This document shows positions 9,029 to 18,961 of a stretch of 64,000 nucleotides of DNA, piece by piece (positions within the stretch are counted from its first letter, which is position 1; each line of letters opens with the position of its first letter). Under the pieces are notes generated by a model. The model was not told the origin of the DNA, ran no database searches, and saw only the letters and a list, made by a program, of their open reading frames with translations. The DNA is from UBA1351 sp964563505 (GTDB taxonomy: Bacteria > Bacillota > Clostridia > Lachnospirales > Vallitaleaceae), in the NCBI GenBank assembly GCA_964563505.1, contig CAZLXW010000014.1, positions 1 through 64,000 of the forward strand, in the 5' to 3' direction. Position numbers and translations under genes: made by a program.

Positions 9029-9082
9029 ATGAAAAAACAGACAAGGGAAAATCAAATATTTTTTAAGAACAGTAACGCATAA
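9029..9082 (+). CDS. 17-codon leader peptide upstream of an attenuator
   Basis: ATG-initiated ORF encoding MKKQTRENQIFFKNSNA, with AAGGGGATG 5-8 bp upstream and a good promoter before it. Its stop codon lies inside the left arm of the following hairpin, so a ribosome finishing or stalling on the leader would affect folding of that hairpin. This layout is known from ribosome-mediated attenuators of antibiotic-response genes. Function is inferred; the peptide was not recognised. Confidence 0.5.
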   Translation: MKKQTRENQIFFKNSNA

Positions 9083-9108
9083 CCGCGGGAGTGGTATGTG
9101 TTTTTTTG
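9075..9108 (+). terminator. Intrinsic terminator/attenuator between leader ORF and yccF-like gene
   Basis: ACGCATAACC (9075-9084) pairs with GGTATGTGT (9093-9101), 9 bp with one bulged A and one G-U, followed at once by a run of seven T. It lies upstream of, not after, the YccF coding gene. Confidence 0.6.
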
Positions 9109-9140
9109 TATTTTAAAGGAAAGAAAGTGAGGTATTTAAT

Positions 9141-9503
9141 ATGAAAGTTTTAGGTAATATTATATGGTGGCTCTTTGGTGGACCGATTCTCGCAGGTATA
9201 TGGTTTTTAGGTGGATTATTATTAATCATAACCGTTATTGGAATACCTTTTGGTATGCAATGTTTTAAGATTGCGGGATTTGTATTGTTCCCCTTCGGTA
9301 GAAAGATTCAACTCGGTGACTTTGGTGCAGGTGGACTCGTCTTGAATGTTCTATGGATTATTCTTGTGGGTTGGGAGCTTGCTATCGGGCACTTAATCGC
9401 AGGAATTCTTACCGGGATTACAATTATAGGTATCCCATTAGCTAAACAACACTTCAAATTAGCACACTTAGCCTTTATACCCTTTGGTGCAAAGGTATAC
9501 TAG
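9141..9503 (+). CDS. yccF: YccF domain inner-membrane protein
   Basis: 120 residues made of two similar hydrophobic repeats (IIWWLFGGPILAGIWFLGG and VLWIILVGWELAIGHLIAG), each followed by TVIGIPFGMQCFK or TIIGIPLAKQHFK. This duplicated pattern defines the YccF domain. Function is unknown; it is a small integral membrane protein. AAGGAAAGAAAGTGAGG lies upstream. It appears to be controlled by the leader-attenuator before it. Confidence 0.88.
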   Translation: MKVLGNIIWWLFGGPILAGIWFLGGLLLIITVIGIPFGMQCFKIAGFVLFPFGRKIQLGDFGAGGLVLNVLWIILVGWELAIGHLIAGILTGITIIGIPLAKQHFKLAHLAFIPFGAKVY

Positions 9504-9528
9504 ATAGATAAAATACAGAGGTCATAAG

Positions 9529-9852
9529 ATGTCGATTGATTACTATAACCAGAATGCTGAAAAATTTATAAAGGATACGATCAATGCAGATATGAGCCAG
9601 CTCTATAGGCGATTTGAAAAATATTTAAAAGTCGGCGATACCATCCTTGATATTGGCTGTGGATCCGGCAGAGATAGTCTATACTTCATGGAAAAAGGCT
9701 ATGATGTATACGCCCATGACGGCAGTCCGGCCATGGTTGAGCAGACCCGTAAACTGATTGGAGATCACGTGGCACTTGACACCTTTGATGCCTTTGATCC
9801 GGTTGCATGCTTCCACATTGTGAAGTATAGGCGAATGAAATTTGTATTGTAA
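9529..9852 (+). pseudogene. Truncated class I SAM methyltransferase
   Basis: The first about 94 codons are a normal SAM-methyltransferase N-terminus (MSIDYYNQNAEKFI, motif I ILDIGCGSGRDSLYF, acidic loop YAHDGSPAMVEQ). Homology stops abruptly at FDAFDPV, about nucleotide 9811; the last 14 codons are unrelated. Intact relatives are about 190-250 residues. The missing 3' half was not found elsewhere in the window. I take this as a recombination scar at the left end of the phosphorothioation island. Confidence 0.75.
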
Positions 9853-10160
9853 GGAAGGTTGTTGGAATTTGCAGAGATTTCATATGGAAAGAAATTATCA
9901 TTTGATAAAGTACTGGAGTACTGAGAAATATATTAACGTAGATTGTAGTTTGTTGAGGCTAAAGCATGAGTTTCGAGGTCCTAATAATATGGTAGATCAA
10001 ATCAAAGTGGACTAAAGATCTAATGAAAAATCTTTGGTATGTATTTCTTAAAATACAAGTAGAAGAGTATACGGTGGTAAGGAATGCGTAACTTAAGAAA
10101 TAATAAATCTATGTGGTTTGAAAATCTTAAATATAATTATATGATTGAAAGAGGCTAAAT
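9853..10160 (+). other. Gene-free junction before dptF
   Basis: No ORF of credible length. An AT-rich stretch with TATAAT at 10132-10137 may be the -10 of the dpt operon, though no good -35 is visible. It separates the truncated methyltransferase from dptF. Confidence 0.5.
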
Positions 10161-12365
10161 ATGAACAGTTTGGAATCTAAATTTACAAATGAAATGATAA
10201 GTATTTATAACAAAGCAAAGAAAGAATTAGGGTATAATGCTACAAGATTACTCCATCTTATATCGTCATCAGATGGAGTAAAAGCTGCAAAAAATCTTGT
10301 TTCAAAAAGTGGAACGAGTGAAGGATTTGAGGTGCTTTGGGAGTCGGGACGACTAGATTTATCGGTTGAAGCTCTAGTAATAAAAGTAGAATTTAGAGAG
10401 TTATTTACAGTTGATGAAATAAATATTTGTAAATCAAGATTAAAGGCGGCTAACTTTCAAATAGAAGAATTAGAAGAGAAAGAAAATGAAAGAACCATTA
10501 TAGATAATATTAACGAAAAAAAAGCAAAAGAGAATAACCATAAATATTTTGTGAAGAAAAGTATAAAAGTAGAATATCCAAAAAGAAAGTTACTACAAAG
10601 TGAAAATGGTTTTAATTGTGGATTACTATTTGAATTAAAAAAACTTAAAGAATCTTCAAAAGAGGCAGTTGAAGGCATTGAGAAGTTTAGTGAATTTAAG
10701 GAATATATGCATGTTATGCGAAAAGTTGAAAATGAATTAGAAGATAAACTTCAGAAAATCAAGCTTAATAATATTAGTAAACAACTTGTTTTAGTATGTG
10801 GTAGCGTAGGTGATGGAAAGTCACACATTATTTCTCAACTTAAACACAAAGGTTTATTGGAAAATTTTACAATATATAATGACGCGACTGAAAGTGATGA
10901 TCCAGGTAAAACATATATAGAAAAATTAGATGAATTATTCACACCATTTTCTGATGAAAACATTAATTCAGTTGGAATGCATAAAGTTATTGTAGCAATC
11001 AACTTAGGGACATTAAGTAATTTTATTGAATTTGAAAAAATTAAGGAAAAATATTCAATATTTTATGATTTTGTAAATCGTAATAAAATAATCGAAGATG
11101 AAATAGTTGAAGTTTTTCAGAATGATTATATAGACTATATTAACTTTAGTGATTATTCGCTTTATGAGTTACAAGAAATAAAGCCAAAAAGTAATTTTAT
11201 GACACAACTTTTAAAAAAAATATCAAATAAATTTGATGAGAATCCTTTTTACTATCACTATAAAAAATGTAATAAATGTCAATTTAGTACACAATGTCCT
11301 TTAAAGATAAATTATGAATTTATTCAGCAGGATAAGATAATGGAATCTATAATTGATCTTGTTATTGAAGCAATAATAAAATATAAAATTATTGTTTCGG
11401 TAAGGAGTTTGCTGGATTTTTATTATGGTATTCTAGTACCACAAGAGTTAGAAAGATTATTAGAACAAAATACAATGGATAAATTTGGCAAAAGCATTTA
11501 TAGAGAAAATGTATATTGGAAGATGCTATTACCTAATATATTATTTGAGCATAAAAACAGAACACCACTTTATACAGGATTATCATACGTAGACCCATTA
11601 AATGAAAGAGCTGAAAGTGTGGATGAATTTATTGTTGAAATAAATGTATTGAATGATAAAAGTAAAAAAATTGCAGAAAGATTTGGTTTTGGAGAATTTT
11701 TAATTTTGAATAAATATATGGATGATTTGTATTTAAAAGAAATATCATCTAAGAATATATCATTTGTTGTGAAAACCTATTTAAGATTTGCACAAATGAT
11801 AAATCATGAAATTATTCCATATAATACTGTATACAATAATTATGTTAAATATTTATTCTATAGCAATAGTTCTTCATTATCAAATATGAAACCATTATAT
11901 GAAACTGTAATTGGAGCTATATATAAATGGAATGGTAACGATAATGAAAGCAATTGGATTAACCTTGATAGTAGTTCAATAAGTAAAGATTATGCTATAA
12001 GCCAAGAATTAAAAATTATCCCGGTTTTAAAACCAAGTATTTCTGATAGTGTAAAAGAAACAATTTATAAATTTGAATCAGAAATTAAAATCTTGTTAAA
12101 AAGTAGTAAAGCGAATACAGATGTAATATACTTTATGATAGATTATGATTTATATGATTTGTTAGTAAAAATAAACTACGGTTATAGATTAAACAACCTT
12201 GATAGGGAGAACTATATTGCATTTATTGATAACTTGGAAAAATTGCTTGATTTAGGGGATAAAAATGAAGTTGTCAAAATAACTCATAAGACAACTAATA
12301 ATCTAGAAAAATATGAACTAAAAAAAGATATGTTTGGAGGATATAGTTTTGACAGAGCATACTAG
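10161..12365 (+). CDS. dptF: DptF/DndF-type phosphorothioation-dependent restriction protein
   Basis: 734 residues, first gene of the plus-strand operon, GAGG upstream. A P-loop GSVGDGKS sits at residues 214-221. A Cys cluster KKCNKCQFSTQCP (C-x2-C-x5-C) lies near residue 375, possibly metal-binding. The AAA-like ATPase followed immediately by DptG- and DptH-like genes and next to dndBCDE is the known DptFGH (DndFGH) layout. In characterised systems these proteins restrict DNA lacking phosphorothioate. The gene overlaps dptG by 17 bp, indicating coupling. The assignment rests on both motif and context. Confidence 0.9.
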   Translation: MNSLESKFTNEMISIYNKAKKELGYNATRLLHLISSSDGVKAAKNLVSKSGTSEGFEVLWESGRLDLSVEALVIKVEFRELFTVDEINICKSRLKAANFQIEELEEKENERTIIDNINEKKAKENNHKYFVKKSIKVEYPKRKLLQSENGFNCGLLFELKKLKESSKEAVEGIEKFSEFKEYMHVMRKVENELEDKLQKIKLNNISKQLVLVCGSVGDGKSHIISQLKHKGLLENFTIYNDATESDDPGKTYIEKLDELFTPFSDENINSVGMHKVIVAINLGTLSNFIEFEKIKEKYSIFYDFVNRNKIIEDEIVEVFQNDYIDYINFSDYSLYELQEIKPKSNFMTQLLKKISNKFDENPFYYHYKKCNKCQFSTQCPLKINYEFIQQDKIMESIIDLVIEAIIKYKIIVSVRSLLDFYYGILVPQELERLLEQNTMDKFGKSIYRENVYWKMLLPNILFEHKNRTPLYTGLSYVDPLNERAESVDEFIVEINVLNDKSKKIAERFGFGEFLILNKYMDDLYLKEISSKNISFVVKTYLRFAQMINHEIIPYNTVYNNYVKYLFYSNSSSLSNMKPLYETVIGAIYKWNGNDNESNWINLDSSSISKDYAISQELKIIPVLKPSISDSVKETIYKFESEIKILLKSSKANTDVIYFMIDYDLYDLLVKINYGYRLNNLDRENYIAFIDNLEKLLDLGDKNEVVKITHKTTNNLEKYELKKDMFGGYSFDRAY

Positions 12366-13731
12366 TTATGAGATTGATATAGATACAATTGAGAATAAAT
12401 TAAGCATAGACAAAGACAAATTAATACTAAATAAGTTAAACAATGTTATAGTACTACCATTTAAAACATCATCTATAAAATGTGACTTAAATGATATTTC
12501 ATCTATAGAGTCTTACGTGTTTAGAGAAGTTCTTGGAATTGAAAAAAGTGAGATAAAAGAACTTGAGTATTTTTTAGATGAGGTTATTTCTAAAGTTGAT
12601 AGTGAGTATAAAACTAAACTTAAAGATGTGATTAAATCAATGTATACATCTAGTGGAGAGCTAACTAAATTTCATCCTAAAATGTACATATACGGAGGTA
12701 AAGAAAGTTCAGGAGTGAAAAACATTGCAAAATATATTATCGAGACGTTTGTGGACCAAATATTTGTAGATAGTATAAATAGTGTAATTTTTAGTAGTCC
12801 TAATTCTATTCTTGAAGAAATTGTTTTAAATACGATCCCTTTGAATATAATAAGAAAAAATTCAAAAACTATATCTGGTCAACCTTTATTGCCATATATA
12901 AAAGATCTTTTTAGTAAAGATTTAGAAATTTTATGTACTCAAGAAAAACTTTTTACTCAAAATATAGATAAACTTATTAAGTATTACTTGTTTTTTTATA
13001 CTAGTCAAATAATATTGTCGTTAAGACATGGATTTGCTGAAGTAGAAAAACTGGATAAAGTATTTTACTTTGTTGAGTGGGAAAAGATTTCGCGATCTAG
13101 AAATGGATATAGGCAAGGGTGGAGGATGATTGAAAAAAAATCAGAAAATATTTTTGCTTATGTAAACTTAATACAAATTTTAAATACAACTAAAGACGGG
13201 AAATCAGTTGGTTCATTTCAAGATATTAAGTCAGTGTTATTAAATATGGAATTAAATGCACAACTTTTATTTAAAGATGATGTGAAACGACTGGATAAGA
13301 ATATTAGAAAAGTATTAGGATTGGGAGAAAAATCAGTGCCAAAAAAGAAAATATTTGAAGGCTTTGATGAAATCGACCATTTGCTACAAACACTTATCGA
13401 TGCAAAGGACAAAGGAACAGGAAATAGAAAGTCTGCATACGATAAATATGAAAGAAATATAAAAGATGTTGCAAATCTTGGATTCATTAAGGCAAGAGGT
13501 CAAATGGGGTTAACTACGATAATAAATCAAAGTTGGCTGATATTTTTTACTAGACTAGCAATAGGTAGTAGGAAAAAGATTAGACTAAATCAATTATGGA
13601 AAGAATTTGAAATAAGAGGTATAAGTTTTGATAAATATACCCGTCAAGAAATAGTAACATATTTTGAAAAAATCAATGTATTAGAGAAAAAAAGTGATAG
13701 TGGGGATGCGCAATATGTCAGAGTTTTATAA
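12349..13731 (+). CDS. dptG: DptG/DndG-type restriction subunit
   Basis: About 460 residues from a TTG at 12349, chosen because GGAGG (12336-12340) is 8 bp upstream. It lies between dptF and dptH with overlaps at both ends. The sequence is Lys/Glu/Ile-rich without a known catalytic motif; RSRNGYRQGWRMIEKK and KARGQMGLTTIINQSWL are in segments typical of this family. The C-terminal part could form a winged helix (LNQLWKEFEIRGISFDKYTRQEI). DptG is required for restriction in studied systems, but its biochemical role is unclear. Assignment is mainly by position and length. Confidence 0.85.
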   Translation: MTEHTSYEIDIDTIENKLSIDKDKLILNKLNNVIVLPFKTSSIKCDLNDISSIESYVFREVLGIEKSEIKELEYFLDEVISKVDSEYKTKLKDVIKSMYTSSGELTKFHPKMYIYGGKESSGVKNIAKYIIETFVDQIFVDSINSVIFSSPNSILEEIVLNTIPLNIIRKNSKTISGQPLLPYIKDLFSKDLEILCTQEKLFTQNIDKLIKYYLFFYTSQIILSLRHGFAEVEKLDKVFYFVEWEKISRSRNGYRQGWRMIEKKSENIFAYVNLIQILNTTKDGKSVGSFQDIKSVLLNMELNAQLLFKDDVKRLDKNIRKVLGLGEKSVPKKKIFEGFDEIDHLLQTLIDAKDKGTGNRKSAYDKYERNIKDVANLGFIKARGQMGLTTIINQSWLIFFTRLAIGSRKKIRLNQLWKEFEIRGISFDKYTRQEIVTYFEKINVLEKKSDSGDAQYVRVL

Positions 13732-16700
13732 TTATATATCAAAAATACTACTTAACTATTTATCTGCAATTCAATTAACAAGAGGTGATCGATACAGTCT
13801 GCAATTAGATTTAGATGAAGAAGTGAATAACTTATATAACAGTTTTAAACACATAGCAGAGACTAATGGAAATAAAATTGAAGAATTTCGTGTCAGCAAT
13901 AATTATGAAACATATTGTGTTGAAGTTAATAAGGTGAAACTTGTTGTTGCAAAAACTGATAAGAAAATCAAACCAGATTTCTTAACATATTTAAGAAATA
14001 ATGTAGATAAGAAAGATACAGAATTTGAAAACACTGCATTATTGTTTATTCATAATTCAAATCTAGATAGTATTATTGGTGGTTCAAAACGTCTAGAAAG
14101 TGAAGGCATGCCTTTGCATATAAAATCTATTGAGAAAAATATATACGACTCAATAAAAAATTCTAACTTACCAATGTCGGATAAACGAATATTGATTATT
14201 TCATTAGATAGATCTAAAGAAGATGTACATGAAGAAAGTACCTCTATATTTGATTATAAATCTGTCTTTAATATTTTGGAACAAAAATATATTAAGCCAA
14301 ACCAATTTAAAGAATTTGGCATGTTTATTGATGATAAAATTAATACATTTTTAAATACATCAAAAGAACAAACTTTGGATAAGAGAATTATTGATAACAT
14401 GGATATCTTCAAAATAGTAGACAGTATTCATAAATATTCAGATATTAGCGAACTAGAACAGCACTTTGATTCGAATGGAGCGGAAAAACTTGAAAGTGAA
14501 GAGTGGGCTGAGATTGACTTTGATAAAGTGAAACGATCTAAGGATAATTATGACAAACAAAAGAAGCCAAATTACTTAGAAGATGAACTAAAGATTGATA
14601 ATGCACTATACACAATATGGGATAGAACTGAAGGTGATTCGGCCGCAAAAAAAAGAAAAAGAAATATCATTGTTTTTAATCCTAAAAAAAACGATCAAGT
14701 AGAAATTGCATTAAAATTTAATGCTAAAGTAATAATAGATGAAGTTAAATCAACAAGCAAAAAAGCGACTTTTAGAAGTAATAATAATAGAATTATTGTG
14801 ACCATTAGTGACACAAACATAGAGACTCAAGCAACAAAATTATCATATTACAATTTGAATTTTAATATCATAGTTATTAATCTTAAGGAAGAATTTTTAG
14901 ATGCGATTAAAAACAAATATTTGGTTACGACGAATATGAGTATAAATTATAAAAAAATAATTTTGATCAATGATGAAAATGAATTGTGTCTCAATGCAGA
15001 AGGTATACTTACAGAAGAACTAATATTGACTCAAGAAAATAATAAGCTATCAGTAACTGATGATCATATGATAAAAATAATCAATGATTCCGAATCTACT
15101 GAAGACTTAGAAAAAATAAATTTAGATATTGAAGTTAATGGTGTTAATGTACCATTAATGATTAAAAATGAATCCATACGCCCAACTAAGATTACTCCTT
15201 ATCAGCTATGGAGTGGTAAATTTGTTAAAAATGAAAATTTTATATATGAAAGAAAAATTGATAAGAAGACAAATAAAGAATCGATTAATATTTCTCAAAA
15301 TACAAGATCCTATTATCCAGTGGGAGAGTTTAGAAAATATTTAGAATATGAAGAATTTATTATGTCAACAAATGCTATCCATTTTAAAATTATCAATGGT
15401 GAAATCATCGAAGAAAATTTAGTATTACCTAATCAACTAGAGAGTAAATTAGTTGAACTTTTTGAGTTCTATAAAATGTCTCATACACTGCCTTCATTAA
15501 TATACTTTAGTAAAGAATATATTACTGTTGCACAAGAATATGTAAATAGTTATTTCGATTACATTGATCAAATTGATGAAAAGTTTGATGGTGATAAAGA
15601 ACTTTTAAAAGCAGTATTTGATATTGGAGTTATCTATGAGTATTCATCAGAAGATAAGATTCACTTTGCACCATGGCATCCAATGAATATTGCATATCAA
15701 CTTCAAGTATATAATAAACTTGATATAAATGACTTCGAGAATAATTTGTCTGGTTATATTAACAATACTTTTTTAGTACCTTATATAAATAGCAAAAATA
15801 ACGAATTGTATAAACCGATTGATCAAGAGATAGTTGAATGGACTACATATGTGAAGCAGAATAATACAAAGTATAATTCTTCAAATAAATATGTACCTAG
15901 AATTGTTTCTAACAAAATTCGTGATTTTATTACACATTTTGAATACTTGTTTTTAAATGAATACGCTCCTCTTAAAGTAGGGGTTGTAAATTTAGGAGAT
16001 TGTGAAGAAATATTAAAAGGGTTATTTGAATTTTATACTAGTGAATTACGTCATAAAAAAATTGAGGATTTAAGACCTATTGAACTTCATATTTATGATA
16101 ATGATAATAATATAAACGCTTTTGAAGAGTTGTCTAGTTATTCAAATATAGAAGAGATAAAAGAACAATTTGGAATTAGGTTACAAGTCAAACCATATGA
16201 CGAACAAGATATACTAAATATCTATAGGAATAAAGTTCATTTTTATAAGTTCAAATTACATGAAGTCAATTATAACCATGTAACATTTTATAAAATGAAT
16301 GATTATGGTTCAATAGGTTATAATCATATGTACAACATTGAAACAGGTTTAAGTTTAGATGGTTTAGTTACGGATGTATCATCAACTTATGTAGGTGGGG
16401 CTTATGTAACAGGTTTCGGTAGTAAGAATTTAGACTTGAGTAAGGATGATTTTGTGAATTGTGTTGTCAAGTTTAATTCGTTTACCGAATTTGTAAATAA
16501 ATTATCTGCATATGATAAGGATACTATTATTGCTACTTCTATAAAAGAAGAAGAGAATGAATTGCTTAAAAGAATATATGATAAGTCTTATTGGATAACT
16601 TTCATAGATCCTAAAGTAGATCTTAATTATTTTAAAGGAAATAGTAAAGCAAAAGAACTAATGATTATTCATTATAGTGATCAATACTCAAATAGCAGTG

Positions 16701-18961
16701 GTTATGATGCGATTACTGTAACTCAAAAATCTAAGATGTATATGAAAGTGATTGAAGAATTCTTAGAGAATGAATCAGATTTTGAAAATATTGTAGAGAA
16801 TAACATTGAAGAAATTATAAATTCATTTAATGTGTTTAATGGTGAATGGTTACTAAGACTGGTATCAAGACAATTGATGAAAACCAGAGATCAATTTGCA
16901 AGAGAAAAATTGAGTTTATTTAGTGCGGTTAAGCTCTTTATAGCAGATAGCTTAGACACAGATATTTTCTGGATACCTATATCTAGTGAAGAATTAGTAA
17001 GAGTTTCAGGCGGATCAGGGTTAAGTAAAAAAGATTCGATTTTTAGTCCATCTGCGAGTGGTGTATTTAGTGATGATATACTTATGATTGGGATAAGGTT
17101 TGTAAAAAATGTTATTCAGGTTGCTTATTATCCAATAGAAGTTAAAATTGGCAACAATCTTAGCGAGGTTAGCAAAACAGCTAAAGAGCAAGTAATTAAA
17201 GCTGCTAAACATTTTAAAGTGGATATGTTTAACAATAATCTTGAAGGGTTTTATGCTAAACTCCTTAAAAATCAATTAATGCAGATTGCTATTACACAAG
17301 TTAAAAAAATACAAATGTATGGAATGTGGAATGATAAAGATTGGACAAGATTACTGGATAGTCAAGTAGTAAAAAAATTAATGAATGATGATTATGAGTT
17401 AGTTAACCAATTTGAAAGTATAACAAAAGATTGCGGAATTATTACTTTTACTAGAAATCATACCATGAGAAGTAAAAATATAGTTGATAAAGATGGATAT
17501 ACAATTGATTATTATGAATATCCAATGCATGATGCTTTTTCATATTTGGCAATGGGGTTAGATGAGATTTGTGTGTTTAATGATTGGGAAGTTCATAATA
17601 CATCTGCACTAGTAGAAAATATTGATATTGAAGAGAGAACTGAATCGAAAATTGATAAAAATGAACTTTTGGCTGATGAGGTTATTAATGAATCATTTAT
17701 TTTAGGAGATCCCACAGAGACTGCATCTTTACCAATTAATGTAAAATATGATCTAGATCCACATAACATTGCTCAAAGCATTGAAAAGAATAGTTTGAAA
17801 AAAGAGTCAGAAATGAAAATTCATTTTGGAATAAACCAACTTACTAAAGAAGATGTTGTTTGGCTTCCAAATTCTACCGATAAAGTCATGCATACGAATA
17901 CCGGAATAATAGGAACGATGGGAACAGGTAAAACTCAATTTACCAAGTCTTTAATTGCACAGATTAAAAAGCAAGAGGTTAACAATGTTGATAGCCAAGA
18001 GATAGGTATTTTAATTTTTGATTATAAAGGTGATTATATTAAAGAAGATTTTGTAAATGCAACCGAAGCTAAAGTTTATAATCTATATAATCTCCCATTC
18101 AATCCATTGAGTATATATGAAGGTATAGAATTTAAACCAATGTTGCCATTACATACAGCAAATGAATTAAGAGATACTATTGCAAAAGCTTATAATCTTG
18201 GTGCTGTACAGAAGAATACTCTAAGTGAAGTTTTAGAAGCATCTTATGCCAGTGCGGGTATCATTCCATATGATAGAGATACTTGGAAGAAAGAGTCACC
18301 AACGATAGATTCTGTATTTAGACAATATATGTTAGCTGAATATCCTACTAATGATTCACTTTATGCAGCTCTTAATGAGTTAAACAAGTTTAGAATATTT
18401 GAATCAGATAATAAAAAAACAAAACCTCTATTTGAATTAGTTAAAGGTGTTATGGTTATTAATTTAGCTGGTTATTCTGAAAGTATTCAAAATTTAGTAG
18501 TTGCAATAACCTTGGATACATTCTATGCACAGATGCAAGCGAAAGGTCACAGTAAGATTGATGGAAATTATCGTCAGTTAAGTAAGATGATTTTAGTTGA
18601 TGAAGCTGATAACTTCTTAAGTAAAAACTTTAATTCAGTTAGAAAAATACTAAAAGAAGGACGAGAATTTGGCATTGGAACAATTTTGTCAACGCAGTTT
18701 TTAAAACATTTCTCGACAAGTGATAATGAATTTTCACAATATATTTTAACATGGGTAATTCATAAGGTTAATGAGATTTCTAACAAAGAAGTGGGCAATA
18801 TATTTAGTATGACAAACAAAAATGATCAAGAATCATGGGTTAATAATATTAAGAATCTGGAAAAGCATTATAGTATAGTAAATTTAGGCGGAGATAATTT
18901 ACCTAGACATGTTAGGGATAAAGCTTTCTGGGAACTGATGAAGGAGGATTATAACAAATGA
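13715..18961 (+). CDS. dptH: DptH/DndH-type giant ATPase of the restriction complex
   Basis: About 1748 residues from the ATG at 13715 (GGGG 9 bp upstream; an in-frame GTG at 13694 lacks a good site). The C-terminal 350 residues hold a HerA/FtsK-like ATPase: Walker A GTMGTGKT near residue 1400, Walker B ILVDEAD near residue 1626, and the sensor-like ILSTQFLKHF. The long N-terminal part has no recognised domain, which is normal for DptH. It is expected to be the DNA-translocating motor that drives cleavage of unmodified DNA. It overlaps dptG by 17 bp and the next gene by 4 bp. Confidence 0.9.
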   Translation: MSEFYNYISKILLNYLSAIQLTRGDRYSLQLDLDEEVNNLYNSFKHIAETNGNKIEEFRVSNNYETYCVEVNKVKLVVAKTDKKIKPDFLTYLRNNVDKKDTEFENTALLFIHNSNLDSIIGGSKRLESEGMPLHIKSIEKNIYDSIKNSNLPMSDKRILIISLDRSKEDVHEESTSIFDYKSVFNILEQKYIKPNQFKEFGMFIDDKINTFLNTSKEQTLDKRIIDNMDIFKIVDSIHKYSDISELEQHFDSNGAEKLESEEWAEIDFDKVKRSKDNYDKQKKPNYLEDELKIDNALYTIWDRTEGDSAAKKRKRNIIVFNPKKNDQVEIALKFNAKVIIDEVKSTSKKATFRSNNNRIIVTISDTNIETQATKLSYYNLNFNIIVINLKEEFLDAIKNKYLVTTNMSINYKKIILINDENELCLNAEGILTEELILTQENNKLSVTDDHMIKIINDSESTEDLEKINLDIEVNGVNVPLMIKNESIRPTKITPYQLWSGKFVKNENFIYERKIDKKTNKESINISQNTRSYYPVGEFRKYLEYEEFIMSTNAIHFKIINGEIIEENLVLPNQLESKLVELFEFYKMSHTLPSLIYFSKEYITVAQEYVNSYFDYIDQIDEKFDGDKELLKAVFDIGVIYEYSSEDKIHFAPWHPMNIAYQLQVYNKLDINDFENNLSGYINNTFLVPYINSKNNELYKPIDQEIVEWTTYVKQNNTKYNSSNKYVPRIVSNKIRDFITHFEYLFLNEYAPLKVGVVNLGDCEEILKGLFEFYTSELRHKKIEDLRPIELHIYDNDNNINAFEELSSYSNIEEIKEQFGIRLQVKPYDEQDILNIYRNKVHFYKFKLHEVNYNHVTFYKMNDYGSIGYNHMYNIETGLSLDGLVTDVSSTYVGGAYVTGFGSKNLDLSKDDFVNCVVKFNSFTEFVNKLSAYDKDTIIATSIKEEENELLKRIYDKSYWITFIDPKVDLNYFKGNSKAKELMIIHYSDQYSNSSGYDAITVTQKSKMYMKVIEEFLENESDFENIVENNIEEIINSFNVFNGEWLLRLVSRQLMKTRDQFAREKLSLFSAVKLFIADSLDTDIFWIPISSEELVRVSGGSGLSKKDSIFSPSASGVFSDDILMIGIRFVKNVIQVAYYPIEVKIGNNLSEVSKTAKEQVIKAAKHFKVDMFNNNLEGFYAKLLKNQLMQIAITQVKKIQMYGMWNDKDWTRLLDSQVVKKLMNDDYELVNQFESITKDCGIITFTRNHTMRSKNIVDKDGYTIDYYEYPMHDAFSYLAMGLDEICVFNDWEVHNTSALVENIDIEERTESKIDKNELLADEVINESFILGDPTETASLPINVKYDLDPHNIAQSIEKNSLKKESEMKIHFGINQLTKEDVVWLPNSTDKVMHTNTGIIGTMGTGKTQFTKSLIAQIKKQEVNNVDSQEIGILIFDYKGDYIKEDFVNATEAKVYNLYNLPFNPLSIYEGIEFKPMLPLHTANELRDTIAKAYNLGAVQKNTLSEVLEASYASAGIIPYDRDTWKKESPTIDSVFRQYMLAEYPTNDSLYAALNELNKFRIFESDNKKTKPLFELVKGVMVINLAGYSESIQNLVVAITLDTFYAQMQAKGHSKIDGNYRQLSKMILVDEADNFLSKNFNSVRKILKEGREFGIGTILSTQFLKHFSTSDNEFSQYILTWVIHKVNEISNKEVGNIFSMTNKNDQESWVNNIKNLEKHYSIVNLGGDNLPRHVRDKAFWELMKEDYNK

